Below, in pieces: positions 1 to 7,630 of a stretch of DNA of 19,435 bases (position 1 is the stretch's first letter; each line of letters begins with the position of its first letter). A program made the position numbers and the translations under genes. The DNA lies in contig JASHRR010001225.1 in the NCBI GenBank assembly GCA_030037185.1, positions 1 to 19,435 of the forward strand. Reading direction: 5' to 3'. The stretch comes from Xanthobacteraceae bacterium (GTDB taxonomy: Bacteria > Pseudomonadota > Alphaproteobacteria > Rhizobiales > Xanthobacteraceae). The notes below the pieces were generated by a model that saw nothing but the letters and a program-made list of their open reading frames with translations, was not told the DNA's origin and made no database searches.

Positions 1-9
1 AAGGCGGGT

Positions 10-1461
10 GTGGACATCCGTCCGCGGATCGCCTTTGCCGATTTGCGGGAATGGATGGTGGAGGCGCGCAAGCTTGGCGAAATCCGCGAGGTCCAGGGTC
101 TGTCATGGCAGAAGGACATCGGCATGGCGGCCGAGGTCATCCTGCACGACGAGAACGCGCCGTGTGTCGTGTTCGAGGAGATTCCCGGAACGCTCGCCGG
201 CAGCAGGGTGCTGGTCAATTTCTTCGGCGGCCTCCGGCAGAAGATGACGCTGGGCTTCCCGCTGCACCTGTCGAAGCTCGAGTTGAGCGAAGCGTTCCGC
301 GAGCACTACATGGCCGACCTCAAGCGTATTGCGCCGCGTTATGTCAACGACGGCCCGATCTTCGAGAATGTCATCACCGGCGACCAAGTCGACGTCACCA
401 TCTTCCCGACACCGAAATGGCACGATGCGGACGGCGGGCGTTACATCGGCACCGGCAGTTTCAACGTGACTCGCGATCCAGACGACGGGTGGATTAATTG
501 CGGCACCTATCGAGTGATGATTCACGACGAGAAGACTGTCGGCTTTTACATCTCGCCCGGCAAGCACGGCCGCATTCAGCGAGACAAATACGAGGCGCGG
601 AAAGAACCGATGCCGGTCGCCATTGTGGTCGGCTGCGATCCGATGTCGTTCCTGATCGCGTCGAGTGAGGTCCCGTACGGGGTCTGCGAGTACGAGGTCA
701 TCGGCGGCATCCGCGGCGAACCGGTCGATGTCGTACGGGCACCGGTCACCGGTTTGCCGGTACCGGCCAATGCGGAAATCGTGATCGAGGGCTTGGTCGA
801 GCCCGGCAACGTCAAGCCGGAAGGCCCGTTCGGCGAGTGGATGGGCTATTACGGCAGCGACATTCGACACGAGCCCGTGATGGACATCAAGGCGATCTAC
901 CACCGCAACAATCCGATTCTTCTCGGCTGCGCGCCGCAGCGCCCGCCCGACGAGATCGCCCGCTATCGCGCGCTCACCCGCTCGGCGATCGTGCGCGAGA
1001 ATATCCTGCGCGCCGGCGTGCCCGACGTGGTCGCCGCCTGGGCGCACGAGATCGGCACCGCGCGCCTCCTGCTCGGCATCGCAATCAGGCAGCGCTATCC
1101 GGGTCACGCCGCACAGGCCGGCCATGTCGCCGCCATGTGCCACTCTGGGGCCTATGCGGGCCGCTACATCATCGTCACCGACGACGACATCGACGTGTCC
1201 AACCTCGACGAACTGATCTGGGCGATGCTCACACGCTCTGATCCCGCGACGTCGATCGACATCATCCACAACGCCTGGAGCACGCCCCTTGATCCGCGTA
1301 TCGAGCCCGAGCGCAAGGCCAAGGGCGACTTCACAAACAGCCGGGCGATCATAGACGCCTGCAAGCCGTGGCACTGGCGCGACAAGTTCCCGAAAGTAAA
1401 CGCTCCCTCACCGGAGGTGGCACGACTTGCACGGCAGCGATTCGGCTATCTGTTGAGATAG
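10..1461 (+). CDS. UbiD-family prenylated-FMN-dependent decarboxylase
   Basis: The 483-residue product has the length and full layout of UbiD decarboxylases, which use prenylated FMN to (de)carboxylate aromatic or alpha,beta-unsaturated acids in the cytoplasm. The motif NCGTYR gives N163 (metal/phosphate ligand) and R168. SPGKHGR supplies H186, and E229 is a likely third metal ligand. EGPFGEW gives E271 and E276, so the family's Arg-Glu-Glu/Asp catalytic set appears complete and the enzyme is probably active. The start is a GTG preceded by AAGG at the window edge; an upstream start outside the window cannot be excluded. The stop lies 3 bp from the stop of a convergent tctC remnant. No UbiX (prFMN synthase) gene is in the window. 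Substrate unknown; a catabolic aromatic or heteroaromatic acid decarboxylase is more likely than ubiquinone synthesis, because canonical UbiD genes do not usually sit beside Bug-type binding proteins (inference). Confidence 0.93.
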   Translation: MDIRPRIAFADLREWMVEARKLGEIREVQGLSWQKDIGMAAEVILHDENAPCVVFEEIPGTLAGSRVLVNFFGGLRQKMTLGFPLHLSKLELSEAFREHYMADLKRIAPRYVNDGPIFENVITGDQVDVTIFPTPKWHDADGGRYIGTGSFNVTRDPDDGWINCGTYRVMIHDEKTVGFYISPGKHGRIQRDKYEARKEPMPVAIVVGCDPMSFLIASSEVPYGVCEYEVIGGIRGEPVDVVRAPVTGLPVPANAEIVIEGLVEPGNVKPEGPFGEWMGYYGSDIRHEPVMDIKAIYHRNNPILLGCAPQRPPDEIARYRALTRSAIVRENILRAGVPDVVAAWAHEIGTARLLLGIAIRQRYPGHAAQAGHVAAMCHSGAYAGRYIIVTDDDIDVSNLDELIWAMLTRSDPATSIDIIHNAWSTPLDPRIEPERKAKGDFTNSRAIIDACKPWHWRDKFPKVNAPSPEVARLARQRFGYLLR

Positions 1462-1464
1462 AGC

Positions 1465-1528
1465 CTACTCGCTCCTGATCCCCTACTCGCGGATGATCCT
1501 GCCCCAACGGCCATATTCGTCCCGGAGA
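1465..1528 (-). pseudogene. 3'-terminal remnant of a tctC/Bug binding-protein gene
   Basis: These 64 bases match the last 64 bases of the intact tctC-type gene at 4239-4302 with only three substitutions. Read on the minus strand they encode LRDEYGRWGRIIRE, then an in-frame TAG created by one of the substitutions, then GIRSE and the normal stop. Similarity ends abruptly after CCCGGAGA; the rest of the gene is missing. This is a truncated second copy, convergent with the UbiD gene and 3 bp from its stop. Confidence 0.85.
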
Positions 1529-1688
1529 ATTCTTTTTTATGTTTGTGCGCCAGTGTGCGCGCATGTACTTGAAGCCATTGTTTCAGAACGATTTTTTGGC
1601 CGTCTTCACTATCAGCCGCCCTTGCATGTCCGTCCGTGTGCGTGCTAATCCGCCTTGGTAGCGTGGGTCAAAGCGTGGGAGCGGGGAT

Positions 1689-2045
1689 ATGGCGCGAACG
1701 GTTGGAAAGCTCACCGCGTCGGCGGTCCCGAGACTTGAGAAATCGGCATGTACCCGGATGGCGGCGGGCTGTATCGGCAAATACAAAGACAGGTGCGCGC
1801 TCTTGGCTGTTCCGCTTTAAGCAGGACGGCCGCGAGCGCTACGTGGGACTTGGTCCGCTTAATGCCGTATCACTTGCCGAGGCGCGCCAGAAACCACCGA
1901 GGCGCGTTCGCAGCGTGTCAACGGTGTTGAACGCTACCAGACAAGCTGCTAAGGCAGCCGGCACGTCATTCAAGACGTGCGCCGAGTCTACGTCGCATGC
2001 CATAAGGCACGCTGGACCAGCGAGCGTCACTTCGAACGTTCGAAG
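1689..2045 (+). pseudogene. Degraded tyrosine-recombinase (phage/island integrase) N-terminus
   Basis: An ATG after a GGGGA ribosome site opens with MARTVGKLTASAV, typical of integrases with the DUF4102 Arm-DNA-binding domain. The family pattern continues only by changing frame: MYPDGGGLYRQIQ follows in a second frame, then GARSWLFRFKQDGRERYVGL and LGPLNAVSLAEARQK in a third, and later YVACHKARWTSERHFE after another shift. That order (start, DGGGLY, RSWLFRF, GLGPLNAVSLAEAR, core-binding domain) is the normal one, so this is one gene broken by at least three indels. The catalytic domain with the R-H-R-Y residues is absent. It marks a former integrated element; no tRNA or att repeat is visible beside it. 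Confidence 0.8.
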
Positions 2046-2063
2046 CCAACCAGGCGTTTCCTG

Positions 2064-2976
2064 TCATGGTCGATCGTCGTCAGCTCGCGGCGGTTGCGGC
2101 CATCTGCGTCCATCAGCAATGGTGTCTTCCATCATCGTTTCGAGGTTGGTCAGCCTGCGTTTGGTGCCCAGATAGACGATCACCTTGCGATCGGGGACCA
2201 GCGCGGGCCGATATTCCGCGTTCTGTGCGGCCGTGAGACGTCGGATCGAGCCGTCGGACACTTTCAGAGCGAACAGATCGTTGAAGAATCGGTCCTCATC
2301 GGGCTCGGATGGGAGACGAACAGAATCTCCTGACCGTTGGGCGACCAGTCGATGGAATGCTCGTAATAATTACCCTATGTCACTGGCCGCTTGACAGCTC
2401 CGCCACGAAAATATGCAGAAGCGGGTTGTCGTTGAAATGGGTCGTTTCTTCTTCCAGGTCGGGCTTATAAAGATAGCGGCTGATGACGACAGGATCGCCG
2501 CTGGCCTCCTCGGTTTCGAGGCATGGCACGCCGGATAAGAATGCCAGGCTCTCGTGGTCGCGAGACCATGCGAATCGTTTGCCGGTGAGCGTACCGGGCT
2601 GTTGCCGTTCTGAACCGGCGAGAACAAGTCCCTGCTATCAGTCCCATCGGGGGTCGCGATCATCAGAACCGGTTTTTTCAGCCGCACGTCCTTGGTAAGC
2701 GATCAACGCGCCGTCTGGCGACGATTCCGGTGACGAGGAGGGTTCCTTTCTTCTCCGAAGCGGATCGATGTGCCAGCGGCCACGTTCACGACCCAAGTCT
2801 GGGAATAAGGTGTGACCCTCGATCGCTGGGCCTGACAGCAATCGAAGGCGCTGCGGACCATACTGCCGCGACCTGTGCTCGATCCCCGATCCGTCACCGC
2901 AGGATCGGCGCGCGTTCGCCGGATGCCGTCGTGTCCGCGACTTCGTCAAGCGGGGCACGCAGCCATTGCCGCTCAC
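2064..2976 (-). pseudogene. Shattered S9-family peptidase (TolB/WD40-like propeller part)
   Basis: Minus-strand fragments in all three frames line up, in order, with the N-terminal beta-propeller of prolyl-oligopeptidase-like S9 peptidases: SPDGALIAYQG, then LKKPVLMIATPDGTDSRDLF, KRFAWSRDHESLAFLSG, a segment ending LLHIFVAELSSGQ, then HSIDWSPNGQEILFVSH and KVSDGSIRRLTAAQNAEYRP. The repeated SPDG/SPNG blade motifs are the signature. Frame changes and internal stops occur every 100-250 bases, so no functional product is possible. The C-terminal alpha/beta-hydrolase domain with the Ser-Asp-His triad is missing, and the stretch ends near the integrase relic. The family assignment rests on motif order rather than on one intact domain. 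Confidence 0.65.
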
Positions 2977-3193
2977 AATAATGGCGGCGGCTTCCCTTGA
3001 TCAGCGGTCCCCGTTGCCGAACCAGGAAGTGGCATGGAACGTCCGGAAAACCGCTTAGCGCGGCGGGCACATAGTCTGACGTTCAAAAGAATGTCGCCGC
3101 TCGCCAAGCGTTTTGGTCGTGGGGGGCCCACGACAAAGGCCGGCGGCGTCGAAATTGCTTGTGTGACTTATATCATACTATTCACATAGGCGT

Positions 3194-3253
3194 ATGATGC
3201 ATCTCACCGCCGCGGAAATGAGCGACTTGGCCGCGTTCCTGCAAACCCTGTAG
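3194..3253 (+). pseudogene. Possible C-terminal tail of a c-type cytochrome
   Basis: A short + strand stretch ends in HLTAAEMSDLAAFLQTL followed by TAG. The pattern HLT-x-x-E-x-x-D-L-x-x-FL-x-x-L is the usual C-terminal helix of cytochrome c and di-heme peroxidase-like proteins. No CxxCH haem motif was found immediately upstream, so if real this is only the last ~20 codons of a lost gene. It sits in the decayed tract. Such a short match could be chance. Confidence 0.3.
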
Positions 3254-3286
3254 CATCGAATGATCGAGAGACGGGGCGCCCGATAC

Positions 3287-3735
3287 ATGCGCGATGCTGA
3301 GAGATTTTCCGCGCTAATAGGCGACATCTACGATGCGGCGCTGGACCCGTTGCGGTGGGTCACCGTGCTCGCCCAGATCGCACGGTTTGTCGGTGGCCCG
3401 CGGAAGCGCTCCATTCCACGGGCGTTGCCAACAAAGTCGTAACCGTCGCCCACGTGTACGGCATGGACCCTAGATACGAGAGGCTCTATCAGGACAAATA
3501 CATCAATTTCGACCCCTGACGACCGGCTACAACTTTTCGGAGATCGGAGCTCCGATCGCCTCCAGTGATCTCCTTCGCTACGATGAATTTCTCGAATCGC
3601 GTTTGGGAATGGATGCGGCCACAAGGCTTGGCGGACTGCCTCCACGCCACTCACGCCTACATCGGCAAGGTTGACCCCAGGGTACGGCATTTCGTCCATC
3701 GCTCCGCGCGCAACAGTAGTGCGGACTCACTGTAA
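3287..3735 (+). pseudogene. Broken LuxR-type transcriptional regulator (N-terminal part)
   Basis: The ATG starts MRDAERFSALIGDIYDAALD, the characteristic N-terminus of a group of LuxR-type (C-terminal HTH) regulators I associate with Bradyrhizobium and relatives. The reading frame then changes to give VVTVAHVYGMDPRYERLYQD and KYINFDP, again to TTGYNFSEIGAPIASSDLLR and YDEFLESR, and again to WMRPQGLADCLHAT and RHFVHRSARNS. Fragment order matches the family's sensory half, but at least three indels and a TGA interrupt it. The PAS-like middle and the HTH DNA-binding domain are absent, so it cannot regulate anything. Confidence 0.7.
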
Positions 3736-4209
3736 CCGACCTGCCGTCAACTTGACCGCCGGCCGCGGCGGGCAAGTGGCAGCGATGCTGTTGAACCGAT
3801 CGCCGACGTGCTCTTGCGCCGCATATTCTGGTACGCCACCTCTGCGCTCATCCAGTCGGTGGTCATTCCGGTGCACCAAATTCATCGAGCCGAGGGACAT
3901 CACCAATTCGCCCGGTCGGCTATCACGAACTCAAAGGACCAGTCGTCGAACCGAGATAGCCCAAGGAAGCGGCCGAGAACGGGAAGGAGGCAGCAAGGAG
4001 AGTCAGCTTGCCATCGGCGGGAAGTTCGGCAGGCGGGTCTCGGGGGGCCGTCCAGCCGGCGATCTAAGGCCAACACGCTGGCCGGCAGCGCCGGGTGAAC
4101 AGAAAAGCGGACGGGTTCAAAAAAACAGCGCCGCGGTGGCGGACGCTAAATAATGGGAAGCGTGGGTAGGAGCGTCGGTCGGGCGATCACGGATGCCGCG
4201 GATATGAAG
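3736..4209 (+). other. Gene-poor stretch inside the decayed island
   Basis: About 470 bases between the LuxR relic and the tctC terminator. A plus-strand frame runs open from 3671 to 4153, but its Arg/Ser/Pro-rich composition and lack of any motif look like chance openness in GC-rich DNA. A fragment around 3810-3930 (RIFWYATSALIQSVVIPVHQ) is more protein-like, but I cannot assign it. No RNA gene or repeat was recognised. Confidence 0.5.
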
Positions 4210-4231
4210 CAAAAAGAGGCGAAAACCGCCT
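4210..4231 (-). terminator. Rho-independent terminator of the tctC-type gene
   Basis: On the minus strand, 7 bases past the stop codon, AGGCG-GTTTT-CGCCT forms a 5-bp stem that runs into CTTTTT. The placement directly behind the gene and the T-run fit an intrinsic terminator. The truncated second copy near 1465 has no equivalent. Confidence 0.65.
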
Positions 4232-4238
4232 ATATTAG

Positions 4239-5219
4239 CTACTCACTCCTGATCCCCTTCTCGCGGATGATCCTGCCCCAACGGGCATATTCGTCCCGGA
4301 GATATTGGCTGAAGTGTTTCGGTGAATCGGGCGAAGGCACTGTTCCGGTCTGCGCGAGCTTCGCGCGCACCTCGGGGTCGTTAATCACCGTGACGATGCC
4401 GGCGTTGAGCCGCGCAACGATCTCCCTCGGAGTGCGCGCCGGAGCTAGAACCCCGGCCCACTGGTCAGCGACAACGTCCGCAAAGCCCTGCTCCACGAAG
4501 GTCGGCACATCGGGAAAGATCTCGGAACGTCGGCTCGACGTCGCAGCGAGCGGCTTGATCCTGCCAGCCGCGATGTAGGGCATCACGGTCGGCCCATCGC
4601 CGAACAGGCCATTCAGTTGACCGCTCAGGAGGTCGGCCATGGCGGGCGCGGCGCCCCGATAGGGCACTTCTATGAGCTTGACCCCGGCCGCCGCCTGAAA
4701 AAGCTCAACCCCGAGATGCGAGACGGAGCCCACGCCGGTGATCGCGATGGTGATTCTCGCCGGATGCTGCAACGCCAATTTCGCGAGGTCCGTGGCGGAA
4801 CCGACCGGCAGTGCGGCATTGACTACAAGCATAGTTGAATTGAATGCGACCAAGCCGACAGCAGCGAAATCCTGGATCGGATCGTACGGCGGGTTGGCGC
4901 GCAGGTGCGGGTAGACTGCCGCAACGCCCGCGGTCGTGAAATAGAGGGTGTAGCCGTCGGGCTCAGATTTCGCCACATACTCGGCCCCCAGCGCGCCGTT
5001 TGCGCCCGTCTTGTTCTCGACGAACACGGCTTGGCCGAGCGGTCCGCGGAGCCGATCGGCAAGCAGCCGCGCCATGAAATCGGTCGTCCCGCCAGCCGCA
5101 AATCCGACAACGAGGCGTATCGGTCGGGACGGATAGTCTTGCGCGCGCACGCTAGCAGCCCCCACGACGCCGATTGCGGCGGCAAACGCGAGACTACGAA
5201 GCTGCGAAGGCAAGGTCAC
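4239..5219 (-). CDS. Tripartite tricarboxylate transporter (Bug/TctC) substrate-binding protein
   Basis: This is a periplasmic binding protein of the Bug/TctC family, which captures carboxylates or related small acids for TctAB-type membrane permeases. I chose the GTG at 5219: AGGAG lies 5 bases upstream, and the resulting ~326-residue protein begins with a signal peptide (basic start, hydrophobic LAFAAAIGVVGAASV, cleavage after VRAQ). This matches the usual family length; the frame stays open upstream to 5456, but that extension does not look like a leader. Family hallmarks follow: DYPSRPIRLVVGFAAGGTTD at the mature N-terminus, KTGANG-x-LGAEYVA, DGYTLYFTT, a GVGS-x-SHLG stretch, EVPYRGAAPAMADLLSGQ and the C-terminal DEYARWGRIIREKGI. 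No tctA or tctB lies in the window, so this is an orphan receptor, as is common where bug genes have multiplied. Its last 64 bases are duplicated next to the UbiD gene. A terminator follows directly. Confidence 0.92.
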   Translation of the reverse strand: MTLPSQLRSLAFAAAIGVVGAASVRAQDYPSRPIRLVVGFAAGGTTDFMARLLADRLRGPLGQAVFVENKTGANGALGAEYVAKSEPDGYTLYFTTAGVAAVYPHLRANPPYDPIQDFAAVGLVAFNSTMLVVNAALPVGSATDLAKLALQHPARITIAITGVGSVSHLGVELFQAAAGVKLIEVPYRGAAPAMADLLSGQLNGLFGDGPTVMPYIAAGRIKPLAATSSRRSEIFPDVPTFVEQGFADVVADQWAGVLAPARTPREIVARLNAGIVTVINDPEVRAKLAQTGTVPSPDSPKHFSQYLRDEYARWGRIIREKGIRSE

Positions 5220-5489
5220 ACACACTCCTGAAGCGTTTCTCGATTCCCCGTCAGAGGACCTGTTGAGAAAAGATAGAAGGGCAAATCTATTCATTGTCCG
5301 ACCCTGCGACGCTCCGCTGGGCTTCTGGCAGAATAACACCGCACTCAGCCACTGCACACCGGTAGCATTTATCGCTCGATCGCTGGAGCTAAATGACCAA
5401 CACACAACAGCAAAGATCTTGACGTGCAATCCCGTAGCGATGCCGCTTCCGATCACCTTCGAGCGTCGTATGCGATCCCGCTGACCCAG

Positions 5490-5529
5490 TGCAGACCTCC
5501 TGATCTCATGAGACCTCAGGAGGTCTGCA
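5490..5529. repeat. Perfect 14-bp inverted repeat with palindromic loop
   Basis: TGCAGACCTCCTGA and its exact complement TCAGGAGGTCTGCA are separated by 12 bases, ten of which (TCTCATGAGA) are themselves a perfect palindrome. The arms could extend about 3 bp with one mismatch. There is no T-run on either side, so it is not a standard terminator. It lies between two gene-free flanks, upstream of the tctC-type gene. It could be an operator, a cruciform or the scar of a mobile element. Confidence 0.75.
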
Positions 5530-6158
5530 GTGAAGCAGCAGCGAAATAGCTGGGTGGCCGGTCAAGTGATGCAAGCGCGACGGCCGCACAGCCCGCTGGT
5601 CAATGATGCGCGCAATCAGCTTGAACTCGGCCGCCGTCGCAAAAAACAGCTCTGCCGGCACAGCGGGGCGCTTCAACGCTGCGTTCACCACGCAACGGTC
5701 TTCACCGACATACCGACCGGGCAGCTTAGAACAACGCGTCGCCCCGACCTGCAACGCCATGTCGACGCTCAAGCGCCCCTTGCCGCTGAGAAGCTGTGGC
5801 GCGCAATCGCCAAATGCCCCTGAGGGCACCGCCCACTACCTGCCCCTCGCCGCGGTTTTCGTCCGATCATAGGTTTCTCGCCCACCGGCCGTGCCGCGTG
5901 GGAAAGCGTTCGGGACCGCCGGCGGGCGAAAACCTGATCGTTCACCGTTCCGAACTGATGCAACGCACAAATCGGGAAGACTTAAACGCCATAGCTCGCC
6001 GTTGGGACGGCCGCTGCATCAGTGCGACGACAACACTAAGGCTGACAGTAGGTAACGCATGGCATAGATTGTGGACCGCCCGGAAGGCACATGCCAGCGG
6101 ATGACCGTTCCGCCGGCGGCCGCCGCGGTGAGCACCCGTTTAAAGAAACGGGCTTGTT
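5530..6158. other. Gene-free stretch between the palindrome and the MBL gene
   Basis: About 630 bases with no gene I can defend. Overlapping frames are open on both strands from 5506 to 5870; the minus-strand one contains protein-like pieces such as AELFFATAAEFKLIARIID but matches no family I recognise and ends inside the 5490-5529 palindrome. ACTGATGCA at 5954-5962 is repeated inverted (TGCATCAGT) at 6015-6023. The promoter of the following gene should lie at the right end, but no convincing -35/-10 pair is seen. Confidence 0.45.
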
Positions 6159-6170
6159 AGGGAGGCTTCC

Positions 6171-7055
6171 ATGTCGATTCGTATCCTGCCCGCCATCCTG
6201 GCGGCGGCTGTGTCCATGGCCTTCGGTTTCCCGCCGGCCAACGCCCAACAGCCGCCGAACCCGCAGCCCCCGCAATCGCTGCGTCTCTACGTGCTCGACT
6301 GCGGCAGAATCACCCCTGCCAACGTCGACGCGTACGGCTTGAAGCCGAGCGAAATGGCCAACACAAATATGATCACCCCCTGCTTCCTGATCGTTCACCC
6401 GCGAGGAAGCCTGATCTGGGATACCGGCGAAATCCCCGACAGCGCCTTCAAGGATGGCGTCTCGCCCCAGAAGCTGAATGCCTTTACGGTCGATCGTCCG
6501 CTGCTCCCGCAACTCGCCGCGATCGGCTACACCCCGGCCAACATCACTTATATGGCGCTCTCCCACTACCATGCCGATCACGTCGCCAACGCCAGCCTGT
6601 TCGCGCGTTCCACCTGGATCGTGCAGAAGGGCGACCGCGATCCGATCCTCGCCCCGCGGCCGGCCGAACAACCGGCAGTAGGCCGGGTGGCGGACCAGAA
6701 ATATTTCGAGGGCCTCGCCAACAGCAAAACGATTCTCCTGAACGGCGAGGATTATGATGTGTTTGGCGATGGCACCGTGGTCATCAAGTCCACGCCGGGT
6801 CATACGCCCGGACACCAGTCCCTGTTTCTCAAGCTCGCCAACACCGGGAATGTGCTGTTGTCGGGCGATCTCTATCACTATCCGGAAGAGATCACCTACA
6901 AGAAAATTCCGTCGTTCGACGCCAACAAGGAGCAGACCGCCAAGAGCCGCGAGATGATTGAAGAATTCGTAAAACAGAACCACGCGCAGCTGTGGATCCA
7001 GCACGATTACACCGCCGGGATTAAGCGGAAGATCGCTCCCGAGTTTTACGACTGA
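6171..7055 (+). CDS. Secreted metallo-beta-lactamase-fold hydrolase (AHL-lactonase-like)
   Basis: The 294-residue protein starts with a signal peptide (hydrophobic LPAILAAAVSMAFGF, cleavage near ANAQQ), so it probably acts in the periplasm. It carries the complete two-zinc MBL set: SHYHADHV gives H132, H134, D136 and H137; TPGHTPGH gives H211; SGD gives the bridging D233; WIQHDY gives H278. Arrangement, length and the sequence LRLYVLDCGRI near the mature N-terminus resemble N-acyl-homoserine lactonases of the AiiA/AttM group, which open lactone rings and quench quorum sensing. Related enzymes act on other lactones or esters, so the substrate is inferred. The ATG follows GGGAGG with a 5-base spacer. 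It is a single-gene unit flanked by long non-coding stretches; a palindrome lies 38 bases downstream. Confidence 0.9.
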   Translation: MSIRILPAILAAAVSMAFGFPPANAQQPPNPQPPQSLRLYVLDCGRITPANVDAYGLKPSEMANTNMITPCFLIVHPRGSLIWDTGEIPDSAFKDGVSPQKLNAFTVDRPLLPQLAAIGYTPANITYMALSHYHADHVANASLFARSTWIVQKGDRDPILAPRPAEQPAVGRVADQKYFEGLANSKTILLNGEDYDVFGDGTVVIKSTPGHTPGHQSLFLKLANTGNVLLSGDLYHYPEEITYKKIPSFDANKEQTAKSREMIEEFVKQNHAQLWIQHDYTAGIKRKIAPEFYD

Positions 7056-7093
7056 GCGCGTCGTGCTCCAATGGGGCCAATCTAATGGACTCA

Positions 7094-7125
7094 CTGTCAT
7101 TCTCCGCTTTCGCGGGGAATGACAG
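7094..7125. repeat. REP-like palindrome, possible terminator of the MBL gene
   Basis: CTGTCATTCTCCGC, TTTC and GCGGGGAATGACAG form a 14-bp stem with one T:G pair and a 4-base loop. The core resembles the TGTCATTCCCCGCGAAAGCGG type of dispersed intergenic palindrome known from many proteobacterial genomes. Its place just after a stop codon suits transcript end formation or 3' protection, but no T-run follows. Confidence 0.6.
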
Positions 7126-7571
7126 AAGTTCCGGCTCAACCTGGTCAATGAGCTTTAGCGGACAAACTACACAGGACCCTTTTGCACCCTCAAACCCGGC
7201 GGATGGCGCGGCGCCGCCACGTCGATTGTGCTGCATCGGCGGACCAACAGCTCGGCGTAACCGTCGGTATTGACAAGCTTGACGATTGCTCGCACATCGT
7301 CCGTCGGGACGAATTTCCGCAGCGCGCCCTTACGATCGACTTTTGCCTGAGACTCATTTCGCGAGACTCATTGCGCGTCTGCGGCCTTTGCCTCCACGAG
7401 GCTCGCCTGCTGCACCACACACGGCACAGCCGAGGAGAACCTGGTCGGGCCACGCCGCTGTGGGCCCGTAAGCACAGCGTTGCACAGCCACAACACAGTT
7501 GCAAAAGCACATTCTCGGTGTGAAATTCACCGATCGGCTCGAGGTCGTTGCTAAGCTGGATAACCCCTCAG
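7126..7571. other. Gene-free stretch before the 7.6-kb membrane protein gene
   Basis: About 450 bases. On the minus strand a frame is open from roughly 7350 down to a TAG at 7167-7169 and reads like real protein in parts (KFVPTDDVRAIVKLV, NTDGYAELLVRR), but it has no start codon in context, is stopped upstream, and belongs to no family I can name. It could be the tail of a decayed gene. Nothing else was recognised. Confidence 0.4.
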
Positions 7572-7591
7572 CGGCCTGACCAATCAGGCCG
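7572..7591 (+). promoter_or_regulatory. Leader hairpin upstream of the membrane-protein gene
   Basis: CGGCCTGA-CCAA-TCAGGCCG is a perfect 8-bp stem with a 4-base loop, ending 39 bases before the ATG at 7631. It lacks a T-run and does not cover the ribosome site, so it may be an operator or an mRNA leader structure. Function is inferred from position only. Confidence 0.4.
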
Positions 7592-7630
7592 TCGACTGAA
7601 AAAGCGGTGATAGCTCCAGGGGAGGACTCC

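Noticed and set aside
103..1374. 423-codon open frame on the minus strand inside the UbiD gene
   Set aside because: It is the antisense shadow of a clearly coding UbiD gene with a complete active site; the Asp/Arg/Val-rich product has no domain.
5220..5456. N-terminal extension of the tctC-type gene to 5456 (405 residues)
   Set aside because: The GTG at 5219 has a strong ribosome site and gives a proper signal peptide and the family's usual length; the extension buries the leader.
5506..5829. 107-codon minus-strand frame ending in the palindrome
   Set aside because: Parts look protein-like, but no family, no ribosome site, and an equally long frame is open on the other strand; not called as a gene.
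6036..7148. 370-codon minus-strand open frame over the MBL gene
   Set aside because: It lies antisense to the MBL-fold gene, which has motifs, a signal peptide and a ribosome site; the reverse frame has none.
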